Positions 11,260 through 24,240 are shown, numbered from the stretch's first letter. The stretch: 64,000 nucleotides of DNA from Lepidostoma basale (GCA_022606425.2 JAHDVF020000053.1:62001-126000), one strand, 5' to 3'. A program made the numbers and translations. Notes: generated from the letters alone by a model not told the origin.

Positions 11260-14200
11260 ATGATAACAGCTGTAAGTACCTATATTAATTTATTTAAAAT
11301 CTATTGGAAAAAGGAAGTTTTTTTATAGAGATCCATTCATTTGTGATAACATGTTTTAGTGAAAATTTTTCAAAACGATAATTTATTTTTCGCTTTGAAT
11401 TGTTTTACAATCAGATACTTTTTTTCAATTCCAATTCATTGATTTGCATCAAAGTCTATTTATTGCTGGTTCTTGGGATGCCACTTTGACCTTAAATGTG
11501 GTAGTTTCCCATTGCTTTTAAAAAATATATATACAATAAGTTATTTAAACCCAATTACTATATTATTATTTGTTTAATTTTCATGACATGTGATAGGTAG
11601 CTCATCTATGGTAATTTTTAATGTCACGTAATAGTACCAGATCATTTTTTTTATTTTTTATTATTTTACTCAAATGGTCATGTTAATAAAGTAATCGCTT
11701 AACTTATAAAACATAAATGCTACGTTCAAATATAGGGTTGATTATTTCAAATTCAAATATAGGGTTGATTATTTCACAAATTTTAGCGAATATAATTATT
11801 AATCTATAAATATTTTATATTAATTTTTCATTTGTGCATAAAACAGGATAAGTAGTTATATACAAATCATTTTACAATACATATATAATAATATAATGAA
11901 ACAATTAAAATACAAAATTGTTTATTTACATTTCTCACTAAGAATATCCGTGAAAAAACAAAACCATCAGTTAACGTTGATCATAGTTGTTTTTTTTTCA
12001 AAATAAAATATTGAAAAGTTTATATGTATCTAATTACCTAATTAACAACGCATTCAATATTTCAATTATTTTACATTTTCAAGCCATTTACAGAGCATTA
12101 TACAGAAGTCATTAAGAATTTTGACTGTAAACAAAAATATCTCAAACACATTTAACATTACAAATGTTTGTTACATTCTTTATTGAAAAAATATGTCGGT
12201 ATATGGGTATGATAGAACTACAATATAATGAATACACAATTGCTTTTTCGGTTTTACATTAATTAATAACAATCAATGTAAAACCGAAAAAGTAATTGTC
12301 AGTATGCATCTTATATTGGAGTATTATCAACTTAAAACCACAATCTTCAACACAAAATAATATTTTATATGCATAAAAAATATTATTATTATGTCCGACT
12401 TTAAGGCATTAGAAAATTTGGAATTTTGTTCAAATTTTTAGTTCTGAGGTTTTCGTAAGTAGGTATTTTGTCATCGGAATTAACGCGTGACGTCACAAAT
12501 GAAAAAAACATTTGTTTAGTTAAAAACATAAGTGTGAGGGGGAATCCCAAGTGCGATGGTCAATGATGTTTCATATGTAGACATCAAAGACTGGACACAG
12601 ATTTCAAATACGAAATTTCTTATTTTAATTTTATATTCCAATGTTTTGGCCGAAACACTATGATATTATATATCAACGATATTAACTGTTAAATAATAAA
12701 ACGTTGCTTATGGTATTATATTACAATTAAAATTTTGAAAATCGTGACAGCTGTTTCGTTAACCTATGTTGACATCATCAGGTACTGTAAAAAAAAAATC
12801 AACTGTTAAAATTAATTTTCGTAATTTTTCGAATCTTTATGTGTATTTCTTCCTATGTCAATTTGAATAATTGCTTTGATAACACTTTGAAGCTCTTTGT
12901 GGAGTTGAGTTAGATACCTAATAAATGTTAATTAAATGAACGAACAAATGCACATAAAGATTCGAAAAATCACGAAAATTAATTTTAACAGTTGAAATAA
13001 ATATTATCCCACATGATGATGTTAACTTGGGTTGACGAAACAGCTGTTGTGAAGAAAAAAAAAATATTAATTGTGATACCATTTGCTTTCTATAATTAAA
13101 ATTTTGTTATAATATGTATATTTAAAAATAAATAAGAAAATATAGAATATTATCATGAATATTGATTGAATATTGCAGGTGTTCGGTGCCCTGGTGATGT
13201 GGGGTAGTTGCAGCGTGTCCATGGGACAGGTGTCGCCTTTCCTTCCACGGCCCGGCGTCTTTCCCACCCTCCCTGTCAACACACCCTTCGTGCCCATACT
13301 AGACTATTCCAATGAGATCAACGTTGATGGCTCCTATCGCTACAGGTTTTAAATATTTTTCTGTTATGAAGTGCTTCTCTAGAACAGCTTAAAAAAATAA
13401 TAATACATACTTACGTCTACAATACATGTATCAATTATACTTATAGAGTTTTAGCTTATTAACAAACGATTGAATTTAACTCATTATTACGCCATGAGCT
13501 GAGAGGACATGTCACATTTTTCAACAAAGAACTACTTATTTTTACGTCTACATTGCGAGAGATGGAAGGGGAAAGAAGAAAAAGAAGACACCTAAGAAAT
13601 GCATCAGCAGTGTATTTTAATAGTTTCGGGTGTGTAGCGGGCCATAAAGTTAATATAAAAACTAAATTTTTATTGCTTTTAGAATTAAAATCAGTGGTAT
13701 TCCGTAATCCATGTATGTGCTTTGTGCATTAAAGAAAAACGAATCTGGCGGTCACTAATTTATTACCATACTATTTGTTAGATAGGGATAAGCAGAGAAA
13801 ATAAAATACTTTTCTCTCAAGACATTACTCGGAATATTTATTTTTATTTTTCGATTACAGTACAATTTATAATAAAGTAATTCGTCAAGTGAATGTTTAT
13901 AATTAGAATAAATAAAAGATATGGAATGTTTGAAAATATGAAAATAAAATTCAAAAATAATTTTTTCGCCAGTTTCATCATTCATTTGTTTGCGGAAAAT
14001 CAAGTTAAAGAACCATTTTTAAATTCTTCAAAATCATTTGAGTTAATCATCAAAAACAGCAAACCATCACGCCGTAGGCAGAAATAATGGACCGCCACAC
14101 TACTCTATCCTCACACACCTCTCTAGGTTCCTCCGCATTCATTCAACGAGTCATACATGCACAACGATTCCTCCGACTTTTAACATGACTAACCAACCCT

Positions 14201-17200
14201 TTTAAAGTTTGGTCATGTTAGAAGTCGGAGTTCATCGATTGAGTTTTAAATAATAATATTCAAGAAAAAATAGCTTTTTGAGTTTAAAAACAATATTCTA
14301 GTGTATTTGATGCTACGAAAGAGCAAACACGCCAATGAAGGAAAATCATAAGCAAAAATATTATGCACGATTTCGTAATGTCTCGGCTTTCTATCTGGAT
14401 TCAAATAGCTATGGACGGAAGACAATACTTGGGAAGGAAATGATTAGTATGCTCTGATTATTTTCATCCAAGAGTCTGCATTGTTAGGACAATGTGGAAC
14501 ACGTGAGTGGACCTTGAGCTTATCAGCGGATTGTTTCAGAAACAGGTAGCAGTTGAGGCGCCCAATCCGAAACTCAGAAGAAAACTAGTCGATTTGGTGT
14601 ATTATGGAGTATATGTTATAGCCTTGGAAAAATATACGCCAATTCCTTACCATGTGCATGTTACAAGATATTAGATTCGAATAGTTTCAAACAGAATCTC
14701 TCTTTTTAACATTTCTTTTTATTTTATTTTTTTTATAAAACAAAAAACTTTTTTAATATTTAACCCTGAACATATTTAACCCTGAACTAATATAAAATAT
14801 TTCTAAAGTGTTAGTAACTCTTACACGTCAGACAATTTTTTTAATCAACTTTGAATTTTTAATGTTTTATGTTTCATTGATTAAACATAGATTTTAAATG
14901 CTTTATCACTTATATGTTTGATTATCTTTTTGAATTTAACATAACATGTACAAACTGAATAATTCCCAATGAAATCCATTTCATATATTCATCAGAATCA
15001 TACAATACTTACTACACTGGATTTTTTCAAAAGAAAACACTTTAATATTCCACTAGTCTATACAACATGTTTCGGAGTTACCTCCATCTTCAGGTGTAAA
15101 TATACGACATACAATAGTTAATTTTTAAATCCAGTAATATATACAATATATATTTATGACAATAAAAAACTACATTAAATTTCATAAATTGCTTAAGAGA
15201 TAAATTGAATTTTCTATTACGTAATTTTTCCGTACATATTTTTTTTTGTATGGATGAAATATAAGTTGTTAATGTTATATTATACATATTTATTATAAAA
15301 GTTTAACTTTTTGCTACATGTGTAGTTAGAAATACAGTAAGCTATTATGTTGACTTATATTTTTAATTTTTAAGCTTATCTATTTTTTAAAGTAATTCCA
15401 TTTCTAAATTGTCAATAGTTTTGCTACTGCTGATGGTAAACAGGCAGAGGAGTCAGGATACCTTAAGGACGTGGCGGTAGACAACAATGGTGATCCAGTT
15501 GGCGTTCAGGTACTTGACACTTTATTTAATAACAACTCTAAATAAATTCATAAAATTAATAAAATTCACAATATTCCTCTCATATTTAAGTATTCAGATT
15601 TATTTTAAAAAAATAATCGACATTCTTTTTTTCAAATGTCTTACAACCACAGTAGATAAAAATGTTCACCAAAGTCTATCCATTCTAAATACCATAGTTT
15701 TTTTTATTTGTATTTCCACGAGTAATCTGATATTTCTAGCACATTAATTTGATTAAATTACAAAATAACTTTTTTGTACACAGGACATAGTATTATTCGA
15801 TTTATACTTACACTGCGTTTTTTTTTTTTTTTTGGTGAACTATTTTTTACATTATAATTCATTAAATTATAAGTATTGAAAACCACAAAATGAAACGAAA
15901 CACGAGAGTGGAAAAATAGAAAACCAATCAATTATAAAACTTATTGTAAAAAAATCATAATGATTATTCCGAATAACTATTATATATTTTAGTATAAATT
16001 ATACATTATTTGAAATATCTGAAATTTTATGAAATAAATTCAAATCAACAATTAAGATTCAATATTTTAATAAAAAGAGTGCTATTTTATTTTACAGAAA
16101 AAATACTTATTTTATCAAATGAACTAATGTACCATCATATGTATAACAAAGCGTTTTTTTAAAGATTCAGCAAAAAAATCATGTGTCAGGTGTTCATGAA
16201 AACGTTTTTATTACGATTGGAGACATTTTATGTAACATATTTATAACAAGAATTTTTGTTTTGACTTACAGTTGCAAAAAATATAAGTTGAATACATGGT
16301 AATAAATAAATATATACAAGTGCAATAAATAAATAAAAAGATGTTAACACAATAGAATCATAGAAGTGAAGACATCACTAAGTAGCGTGAGCAATCCATC
16401 AATCCTATTAAAGTTGATGATTGGGAAGATTATATAACGTGAAACACATCGTGATAAAACTTTACCTCACACTATCATTTAAATAAAGATGCCGTTTATC
16501 TCAGCTTGCACGAAATAACCTTATAAGGACCAATGGGGAGTCTGTTCTACTGATTAGTCACTATTATTATTGTTGAGTGCCTGTAACTGACTTCAAGAAG
16601 AATTTTCTCTACGACGAATAACATTTTAATTATACTTGAATTCGTCGGGAGTTTCCGAGAAGCAGAAAAACCAGTTTTCTGATATATCCGCGTAATTTTT
16701 TCGATGCATATTAACACTTGTTTATCTAAGCAGTACAAATTAATTATTTCACAATACGTAAATAATAGGTAGGTTGACTATAGCTACGCATTACGTAACT
16801 TATGATTAATCTAACTTTTAATTTCTTGAATTATAATGTAAAATTCCATAATCAATATTTAATAAAAATGAAAAATTTATTTTCTAGAAGTTATATTATC
16901 AATATTTGTCAAGAATGTGATTCCTATAAATGAATTCTTTAAATACTATTTAGAAATTTAAAAAATAAAATAAACATTTAATTATAAATAAAAACTTTTG
17001 AACTACACTATATGTATGATAAATTCAATTATTTGCTTAAAAAATGTTACCTGTAATTTATATTGAAAAATACGTAATTTTTAGCGCAATTTTTTACATG
17101 TTATATTTGTTTTTATTTCAATCATTTTTCTAGTTTTAGTTGGTGTAGGCAGTTCGTAAACCGGTGTATGTAATAAATATTTATATTTAATTTTTATTAT

Positions 17201-17911
17201 ATACATACAATGAACTTAACCTAAGAAATTTCTTAAACCATTTTTAACGTTAATGCATCTAAATAAGTCTGTTTGTTGATGCCAGCTAGCCTGGCAAAAC
17301 CGGTCGTTGCGAAATATAGAAAACAAGTGGAAGTAGTTCATTAAAGAAACATCTTTTTATTTAATTATTATTATTTAAAATGAATTTCCATCTAGATATT
17401 CCAGTAAAATCATTAAATTATCTTAATAAATATACAAAAACGTTACCAAATTACATTTCCTAAAAAAAATATACCTGTATGAAATCTCTTAATTATATTC
17501 TATATTGCTTTGTATTAAATAAAGCATTTTTATATTTTTAAGGTGGTCCAAGGAAGCTATTCCTACACATCTCCTGACGGGACTCCAGTACATGTGACGT
17601 ATATTGCTGATGAAAACGGTAATTGAGTTGGTATTCTGTTGCAGTATTAATTTTCTTGTGAAGAATCTTGATATTTTTTTATTTATTGATTTATGTGACA
17701 TATTTCCATTTTTTCAGGTTTTCACCCAACAAGCGTTCGCATCCCATCAGTGGACGGCAGAGTAGCGGGAGTTGGGGTGGGTTCCACGCCAATCATCCCC
17801 CGCGTACCTCTTCCGGTCACACCATTCGCCTCACCCTACCGCTCGCCCTACTCACCTTTGGTCAGCAGATACTCGGCGCCCATCATTAACGCCATAAAAC
17901 CTAATATATAA
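11260..17911 (+). CDS. RR-1 cuticular protein, gene 1 (five exons)
   Basis: Predicted secreted structural protein of the chitin-protein cuticle. Exons by consensus splice sites: 11260-11271, 13179-13345, 15419-15509, 17543-17618, 17718-17911; they join in frame to 179 aa. Residues 1-20 form a signal peptide (start [12 protein letters not shown]). The RR-1 chitin-binding domain (chitin_bind_4) covers about 56-119: [19 protein letters not shown], an atypically long middle ([17 protein letters not shown]), then [20 protein letters not shown] and ENGFHPT. Tyr/Phe positions in YRYSF, YSYT and VTY are the usual chitin-facing aromatics. The C-terminus (120-179) is rich in Pro, Ser, Val and Ile. Exon 1 codes for four residues only. 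Introns 1-3 are about 2 kb each and carry repeats; intron 4 is 99 bp. Family assignment is firm; the exact cuticle type is inferred. Confidence 0.9.
11455..11645 (-). mobile_element. SINE 3' fragment in gene 1 intron 1
   Basis: Minus-strand type A tail (AGTAATTGGGTTTAAATAAC) and the GATAGGTAGCTCAT / CCATTTTATGGTCACG-like body are present in degraded form. The tRNA-like head is missing. Inserted antisense to the cuticle gene. Confidence 0.5.
11724..11776 (+). repeat. Tandem duplication, two copies
   Basis: ATTCAAATATAGGGTTGATT and its following bases occur twice back to back, about 26 bp each and almost identical. Simple recent tandem duplication in intron 1. Confidence 0.7.
12225..12310. repeat. 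Short palindromic MITE-like repeat
   Basis: ATTGCTTTTTCGGTTTTACA is followed after about 20 bases by its reverse complement, and weaker pairing continues outwards. No coding content. Lies in gene 1 intron 1. Confidence 0.6.
12746..12784 (-). ncRNA. Hammerhead ribozyme candidate (CAGCTG type)
   Basis: Minus strand: CTGATGA, extra T, stem II GTCAAC/GTTAAC (one mismatch), loop ATAG, GAAA, palindromic stem III CAGCTG, cleavage triplet GTC. All conserved core bases are present. With stem III this short, cleavage would be expected mainly from a dimer. Confidence 0.55.
13012..13048 (+). ncRNA. Hammerhead-like partner copy
   Basis: ATGATGA (C3 lost), stem II with GTTAAC/GTTGAC, GAAACAGCTGTT. Partner of the minus-strand copy in the same fold-back. 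The C3 change should reduce or abolish activity. Confidence 0.4.
14050..14240 (-). mobile_element. LINE 3' tail fragment
   Basis: The CATCACGCCGT...GGCAGAAATAATGGACCGCC block is the reverse complement of the 3' end of the NVEE-type LINE tail. At 14165-14230 the bases CTCCGACTTTTAACATGAC and their reverse complement form a hairpin, so the insert has been partly inverted on itself. Located in gene 1 intron 2. Confidence 0.55.
15064..15096 (-). ncRNA. Hammerhead ribozyme candidate (ACATGT type)
   Basis: Minus strand: CTGAAGA (N7 is A, allowed), extra T, stem II GGAG/CTCC with a GTAA loop, GAAACATGTT. Every invariant core base is kept and the cleavage triplet is GTT. Lies antisense in gene 1 intron 2; a sister copy is at 48778-48808. 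Confidence 0.6.
17266..17340 (+). repeat. Diverged repeat with ACCGGT hammerhead-like core
   Basis: Contains GTTGATG, stem GCCAG/CTGGC, then AAAACCGGTCG, followed by AGTGGAAGTAGTTCA. A related copy is at 57711-57783 in an intron of the other cuticle gene. The core is too damaged to call a ribozyme. Confidence 0.3.
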
Positions 17912-18305
17912 ATGCTACTCAGTCACCTAACCGACCCATAACCTTCACGTGCTTCATCACAAATAATGTTTTTATATTTTTATATCTAAGTTGCTTTAAA
18001 TGCTTTCAATATTTCATTTGAATATATTGTATTTATAGTAGTTTGAAAAATCTTATAGCCATACAATGTACATAGTTAAAATTAATCCACTAAACGGTTT
18101 GAAAATATAAATTAACATTGTATCCTAATGTACCCAAATGCTTCATTTTAATTATCTTCCGCTTAACTTCGAACTGTATGTTATTTTTACTTGCTTTTAA
18201 AAATATTTTTTGATGTAGATTTTTGCATTCGCACAAACTAGTTTTATTTGCTTCGTTTTATGATAACATCTTTATGTAACAATATGTAGCCACTGTGGCA
18301 TTGAA

Positions 18306-18311
18306 AATAAA
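18306..18311 (+). terminator. Polyadenylation signal of gene 1
   Basis: AATAAA lies 395 bp after the stop codon, the first canonical hexamer in the 3' flank. It implies a 3' UTR of about 410 bases. Confidence 0.5.
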
Positions 18312-18329
18312 CCAGTTTGCAAATATTTA

Positions 18330-20075
18330 TTGTATTGATTAAAAATTGTATATATATAAAACGTTCCCTCTTTGTTATCCAAATAATATTTGTGAGAAAA
18401 AAAACGGCATCTCGTATATTTCATCTGATATTCTAAGAGCATTCCTTGTGCTGATCATACAAACACGTTTATAGAACTACAACCAAAAGTTTTCCAAGTT
18501 TCGAAAAACATTTATAGATGGCGCTGCAAAATGAAACTTAAGTTTATTTAACTTTTAAGAACTCAGACGACTTTATTTAGTTTTAACACAGATGTCATGA
18601 TATTTTACATTTAACAGTACCACTTATAAAATGACAACATTTATTGAAAGAAAAGAAAAAAATTGCAGTATTCGAAATGAGACATAATTGCAAAGAAAAA
18701 AAACTTCCTCAGTGATGAACCAAAATGTAAAATTCGGGTAGGTAGGTATAGATAGAAAGTAATTTTGGATTTTTTAAATACAATATTTCAAACCAATGAA
18801 ATGTGTGTTTCAGCATTCAATATTGTGTGAAAGTTTCCGGTTTTGTAAACGCTTATTTTAATTTTAATCATAGTCCTAAGGATTATTGCTTAATCATTGT
18901 TTAAATGCTGTTATATTCCATACATAACATGTGAGCGAGACGTGATGCATGGTAAATCTGTTATTCATTGTGAAGCAGAGGTTATAAGGCTACATTCTCA
19001 GAACTAAAGAAGGAAACACTGACACTCTCCAACAGACAGTCTTGAGACCTCGTTTTGAAATAAGACGAATTGAAAAGGTCCAAGACGTAGAAAACTAAAT
19101 GGTTTCTGTCACGGAGTCACATGAATTATTTTAACTGTATATATTAAACATGTTTAAATCGCTGTATTGCAAAATATATTCTTCTTCTTCGTTATGATTT
19201 AGGGTTTAAAAGTTTATTTTCTTTATTTTCCCCTAATGATTATTACTCACCGTTCTGACATTCTATTTGTCCTCGCGCACACTTTATTCTTACCTTCTTT
19301 CTCCCCTCCATTTTATATTTTTTCTTCATATGTCGTTCTCTGATTTTATATTTAGTTAACGGTCTCACCCTGCCGAAGCTCCGACGGGAGCGAAATTGGT
19401 TAGTGTTACCAAATAAAGTGGTTTAGATACAAATACTAAAGTGTATTGTTATTTTATTTAAAAGTTTCTATTGTGGTTTTCAATATAATAATATATATTT
19501 TTATTCTTCACTTGAGATTACCAGTACTCTTCTCTCAAAATCAACACATTTTATATTAAGCTAACGTTTAATATGTAGATACACTAACGTAACATACGAT
19601 ATCAGAACAATATACACGTATCCCCAGTATACTCCACTAGATTCGGTATTACATTTCTTATAGCCTTCTCAAAATTTAACCAGAAAATATGATCTGAAAC
19701 AAATCACTCCTAAGAAAACTCAATCCCATGAACTAAAGAAGGACTTCCTTTAACTATTCCTTGAATGATTCTCTCGTTCATCACTTAAATACTATTATAA
19801 TCATCATACATTTCTCATACGCTCGAAATGTTGAATGGTAACATATATCTGTGTCGGTGAAATGCACGTAAATCTTCACTCTGGTTATTTGTTTGGATTT
19901 TATGTTAATGGTTAATCAGTAAGTCAACATTGTAAATATAATACTAAAATATATTTACAGTAAATAAGTTGACTGTCTGTCTTCTGATTATGTACTTGAG
20001 ATGATAGGTGGGATAGGCACTGAAGGTACTTCAACAATATGTTATGATCACTTGGGAATATGATATATTGTTATT
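18330..20075. other. Intergenic sequence downstream of gene 1
   Basis: AT-rich with no gene. A TTCTTCTTCTTCG run at 19181 followed by a pyrimidine-rich block to 19360 may be a LINE 3' end on the minus strand, and the segment 19361-19430 has its own entry. Confidence 0.4.
19361..19430 (+). other. Three-way-junction-like structured segment, hammerhead-like
   Basis: CTGCCGA, stem AGCTCC/GGGAGC with a GAC loop, then GAAATTGGT and a returning TACCAA. The order box-stem-GAAA-stem is that of a hammerhead with a normal, longer stem III, but the first box is CTGCCGA rather than CTGANGA and stem I pairing is poor. It may be a decayed or variant ribozyme. Confidence 0.3.
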
Positions 20076-20080
20076 ATTAA

Positions 20081-20400
20081 ATGTTACAGAGTGTCAGCAA
20101 GACACTGCAAGAGAGGATAAGGAATACACGGATAAGAGAGATATACGAGGTCGAGGATGTCGTTAGGTGGGGAAGGGAAAGGAAAAGATACTGGTATGCA
20201 CACGTGAGGAGAATGGATCCGTCCAGACTCCTCTTCATTGTGTTACACGGCCAGCCCCATGATAGACGACCCCCGGGCAGACCACCAAAGAGATGGATCA
20301 ACAGCTGGAAGTCGAGTTCGCAGAAGGCCAATTCCTCTTAAGAAACTAGCCACTAGGCCTACACTAAGAATAAGAAGAAGAAGAATAGTTGCTTTAAAGC
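20081..20400 (+). mobile_element. LINE 3' end, family B
   Basis: Codes for LQERIRNTRIREIYEVEDVV, then WGRERKRYWYAHVRRMD and DRRPPGRPPKRW, the same C-terminal region as in the nearly complete LINE at 25975-28990. It ends AAGAAGAAGAAGAA, the family 3' tail. A sister copy lies at 36760-37060. Confidence 0.75.
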
Positions 20401-20744
20401 TGCTCAAAAGTTTAGAATTTTACTTCGTTTAATCTTAATATGTATTTTTCTGTCCATCAAAATTTTATTTTTTTATATATTAAATTTATCAAATAATGAA
20501 ATATAAATTTCCAAGTAGTTTCAGTTTTTAAGTCTATGTTTTTAATATTTTCTGAATGTTCTATAATTATTGTGTATGTATTAGTGTATATTTATTTATT
20601 GTATATGTAAATTATCTCTTTTGTCCTATAATGAGTTATCTACTCATTGAAATTAAACTTTTATATTTTTATAAAATAAATAAATAAATGTATGGCTAGT
20701 AATTTATTTCTTAAAAGTGAAATGACCTCCTAAGAAGTCGATTC

Positions 20745-20900
20745 TCCTCTATCGATTTATCTTTTTTGGTGGTCTACCCTGAGGTCGTCTACCATGGGAT
20801 TGGGATTGTGCAATACAATGTGAGGGAGTCTGGATAAATTCATTATTAACACTTTTGCATACCAAAAATCTTCTCCGTTGGAACTCCTACCTAACGATAT
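20745..20900 (-). mobile_element. LINE 3' end, family B, degraded
   Basis: Minus strand encodes a mutated RRPQGRPPKK-like and VLHNPNPMVDDLR-like segment, about 350 bp away from and opposite to the copy at 20081. Confidence 0.5.
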
Positions 20901-20904
20901 CTTT

Positions 20905-23900
20905 AACAATAAGAATGCACATGTAAATATAAAATATTTCACATGTTAATTCAAATCTGTGTTCTTCTGCTTATAACGTTTTCGTTTTTATTGCATTCAA
21001 TCTTATACTCGTATCTTCATTTGATACTCTATTATATAGATATCAAAGTGTCGTCATAAAACAAATGGATTATCATTAATTAATAACACTTAATGAATAA
21101 GAATTAATTACATTTCCTACTTGTACCATCTAATCAGTGGTTGGTTTGATTTATTGTGTTTAAACATCTAGGGACGTTAGGTCTGTCTTATTAAGCAAAC
21201 GTATATAATATAGGGCCGCTTTCTTAGAGCATATCTTAGTGAGATCTCAGTTTCCTTTGACAAATGTACCGTGTAGTTATAATATAATATAACTATTGAC
21301 AATACTTTGTATCAGCAAATTATAAGTGACAATCTTGCTAAGTGAATAATTAAATCTAATCTGAGGATTAGTATACCTAGTTCTAGACATGAGTTAAAGA
21401 TTCAAGAGATGCATTGAAATGTAAAGCGCATTTAGTGAAGGCTAATATTGAAATTGCTGTCTGTCAACAGGTATCAAGTATGTAAAGTGCTTTATTTAAA
21501 AACAATTTAAAATTATCATTATCAATATCTGTTAGAAATTGTAGAATAAATTTCAAGGGCTTTTCTGGATAAATATTCTTAGCTTCAAATATTTTATTAA
21601 TTTCAAAAATATGAATATTTTTTAAAGATATGATCACTTTTTAAAGTTTTTTAAGTTAAAATAAGGTTTGCATTAACTATTAAATAGTATAAAACTCCAA
21701 AATAATTATTTAATTATAACGTATGGAAAATGTATGAAAGTATGAAATTATAAGGTTATTTATGAAAAGACACATTTTATGATGCTTGGCATTTCTTGCA
21801 TCAGTAGAGACATCCTCAATATAGGTGGATTAAAATGGCATTAATGGAATAATTCGTTTAAATTTTTAATTTTTAATTTTGTAAACTTGAAAAATTTTAT
21901 ATGGAACGATATACAACTTAAAAATGCACAATATCATCAAAAAATTCAAATTGAGAATAAAATCTCGATTTTGTGCACAATGTCATAATAAGCGATGAAG
22001 ATTATAAAGGAAAGAAAACATTTAAATGGTTTTGCTAAAAAAAACTGTAGGATTCGGGCTACAGAAAATTCAAAAGCAGTTCATCAGAAACAATTACACT
22101 CACTTCAGTGTAGTGTTTGGTATGGTGTATCGCCTAAAACGCAGGTTCCCAACCTTTTCTGAACCACCCCCCCTTTAACAAAAAAAAAAATCAAACGCCT
22201 ACTTTCCCATAACACGTATACGAAATATTATAATATTGTAACAAACAATATATTATATATTTTATCCCTCTATCTTTCGAAAACTGTTTCATTGCGCGAA
22301 TCGCGTCTTTACTTACAAACTTGAGAAGATTTGTCACTGAAGAAAATTGTATTAATCATTTTAATTTTTTTATCTAATTATTTGGATATATGTCTTTGGT
22401 ACGCCCCCTTTGACTGTCTTAACGTCCTCCATTTACCTCTCGTCCCATAACCGTCCCCATGGAAGTCGAGAGAACCCCCCGTCGTTGAGAACCTACGGCC
22501 TTAAAGGATCAGCCTCTGTTTTAATTAGGCCGATATCGCAAATACCAACATTATTACTCGATATTGGAAAAATTTTCGAGACCAACGCTGCGAAATATAA
22601 TTATTTGATAATATTCTTGCAAGGCAATATACATGACACCCATAAAATATAATATATGAAAACTTCTAGATTTCGTCTCCTCTTTGACTTTCCTATGGTC
22701 TCCATTTGACATTATGATTAATCAAATTGATACCATGGGATAACAACAAAAGTGGTCGTTGAAGGTCGCAGAAGAAATGGGCCGACAATATAGCTACAAC
22801 AGTCGGTAAACAGTAGGTTAGAAAGGTGAGCAACGGGGAGTAGTGGAAACGTGGAAAAGTGGAAACGTATCAAACAATGGAGAAATCGAGACTGAGGAGG
22901 TAAAAGAAGACGTTGTTCGAGAAATAATAAATATTCAATAATAAGCGTTTACTGCCATTTCCAATTAAATGACCTTGTTAACAAGGAAAATTTGCAGAAT
23001 GTTGCCTACAGAGATTTTCCCAGAAGTTTATTAGCGACAACAAAATTATTCAGCTCTGTATTGTAATTTATTTTAAAAATGGTATTTTTAATTTAAAATG
23101 CTTTTTTCATCCTTTTTTGTTATGTATACGACAAAAAGATACCTTATATAACGTAGAAGGATAAAACTAGAATAAATGCACTACAAATGAGATCTTTAAG
23201 GTGAATGTATAATAAAAAGCATATCATAGAGTGTCACATGCAAATAAAATAATTGAATGTAGTGCGAATAAAAGTGTTATCTACTCGTATATAAATAAAA
23301 GGCAATTTTGGATGTGTGTGTGGACTATTTCCGCGGTTATTCCTGAGCAGATCCTTCTGAAACTTGGAGAATGGATTAAGTGGAATGCGGCGGTGGTCAT
23401 AGGCATATTTTTGTTATTAATCGAGCTCTAATTAACTTCATAAATTAATCAATTTTCGTAGTGCGAGCGTGTATAGACCTTCATGTTCGTATCACCTGAG
23501 TATCAATCTTTAGAGTCTCTATTCGCTTGGCGTGATTATAGCAAATTAGTCGCTTATTTGACTCTTGGCGTGGTTAGATAGGAAATTAGTCGCTTACTTG
23601 AACGGAAAAATGTACGCACGTAATATTTTTAACCAATCTGTCAGGCCGTCTCGAATCTATGGAAATTCTTTAACACGCCATCGTTCAAATTGATCGCAGT
23701 TCAAATTATTTGAAACTATTCATTTTTCTTATTCATAATCTATATCTTCAGGCTTAATATTTTTTAATTCCGGAATTAATGCATTCCGTAATAATATACG
23801 CACGTCTTATTTTCTTCAAGTCGCGTCGTCAATGGTCTGTCATCTATGTAAAGGAAGCCGTTCAATTGGTCACGTGGTGTCTGATCTGTCAAAGTTCTTC

Positions 23901-24060
23901 GGGCAAGTATAATATTTATATTTCTAATTCATATATATCTTCAGGTTATTCTATTTTGCCGTTCAAATGAATACAGATTATATTTCCGCATTACATATTT
24001 CAAAGTTGTAGTTCTAAATTATATCGAGTAGAGAAGAAATTATATATCGTTTTACTTACG
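20905..24060. other. Intergenic sequence, no gene recognised
   Basis: Long AT-rich stretch. At 22130-22680 the base composition is less biased but shows no recognised protein. At 23165-23290 a few words match the NVEE-type LINE. At 23521-23605 a unit of about 40 bp (GGCGTG...AAATTAGTCGCTTA) is repeated imperfectly. At 23285-23420 the sequence has the look of a DNA transposon end, unassigned. Confidence 0.35.
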
Positions 24061-24240
24061 TATTATTTTAGGTTAAACACGGCTGATACTGGAATGCGCA
24101 TGTGCAGAGGATGGATCCCACACCTCGATATATGCGTATCACAAGACATGTTGTTATATTTATGAACTAATTTGGAATGGTATGTACAGGTGTACAGGTT
24201 GGATTAATTGGTTTAATTTGTTACTTATGAATATAGACAA

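Larger units (their letters stand above)
12719..13078. repeat. Fold-back element with two opposed hammerhead motifs
   Basis: Arms at about 12719-12835 and 12945-13078 are reverse complements with few mismatches (for example CGAATCTTTATGTG against CACATAAAGATTCG). Each arm holds one CAGCTG-type hammerhead, minus at 12746 and plus at 13012. The central spacer is about 110 bp. It lies in intron 1 of the cuticle gene. Confidence 0.65.
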
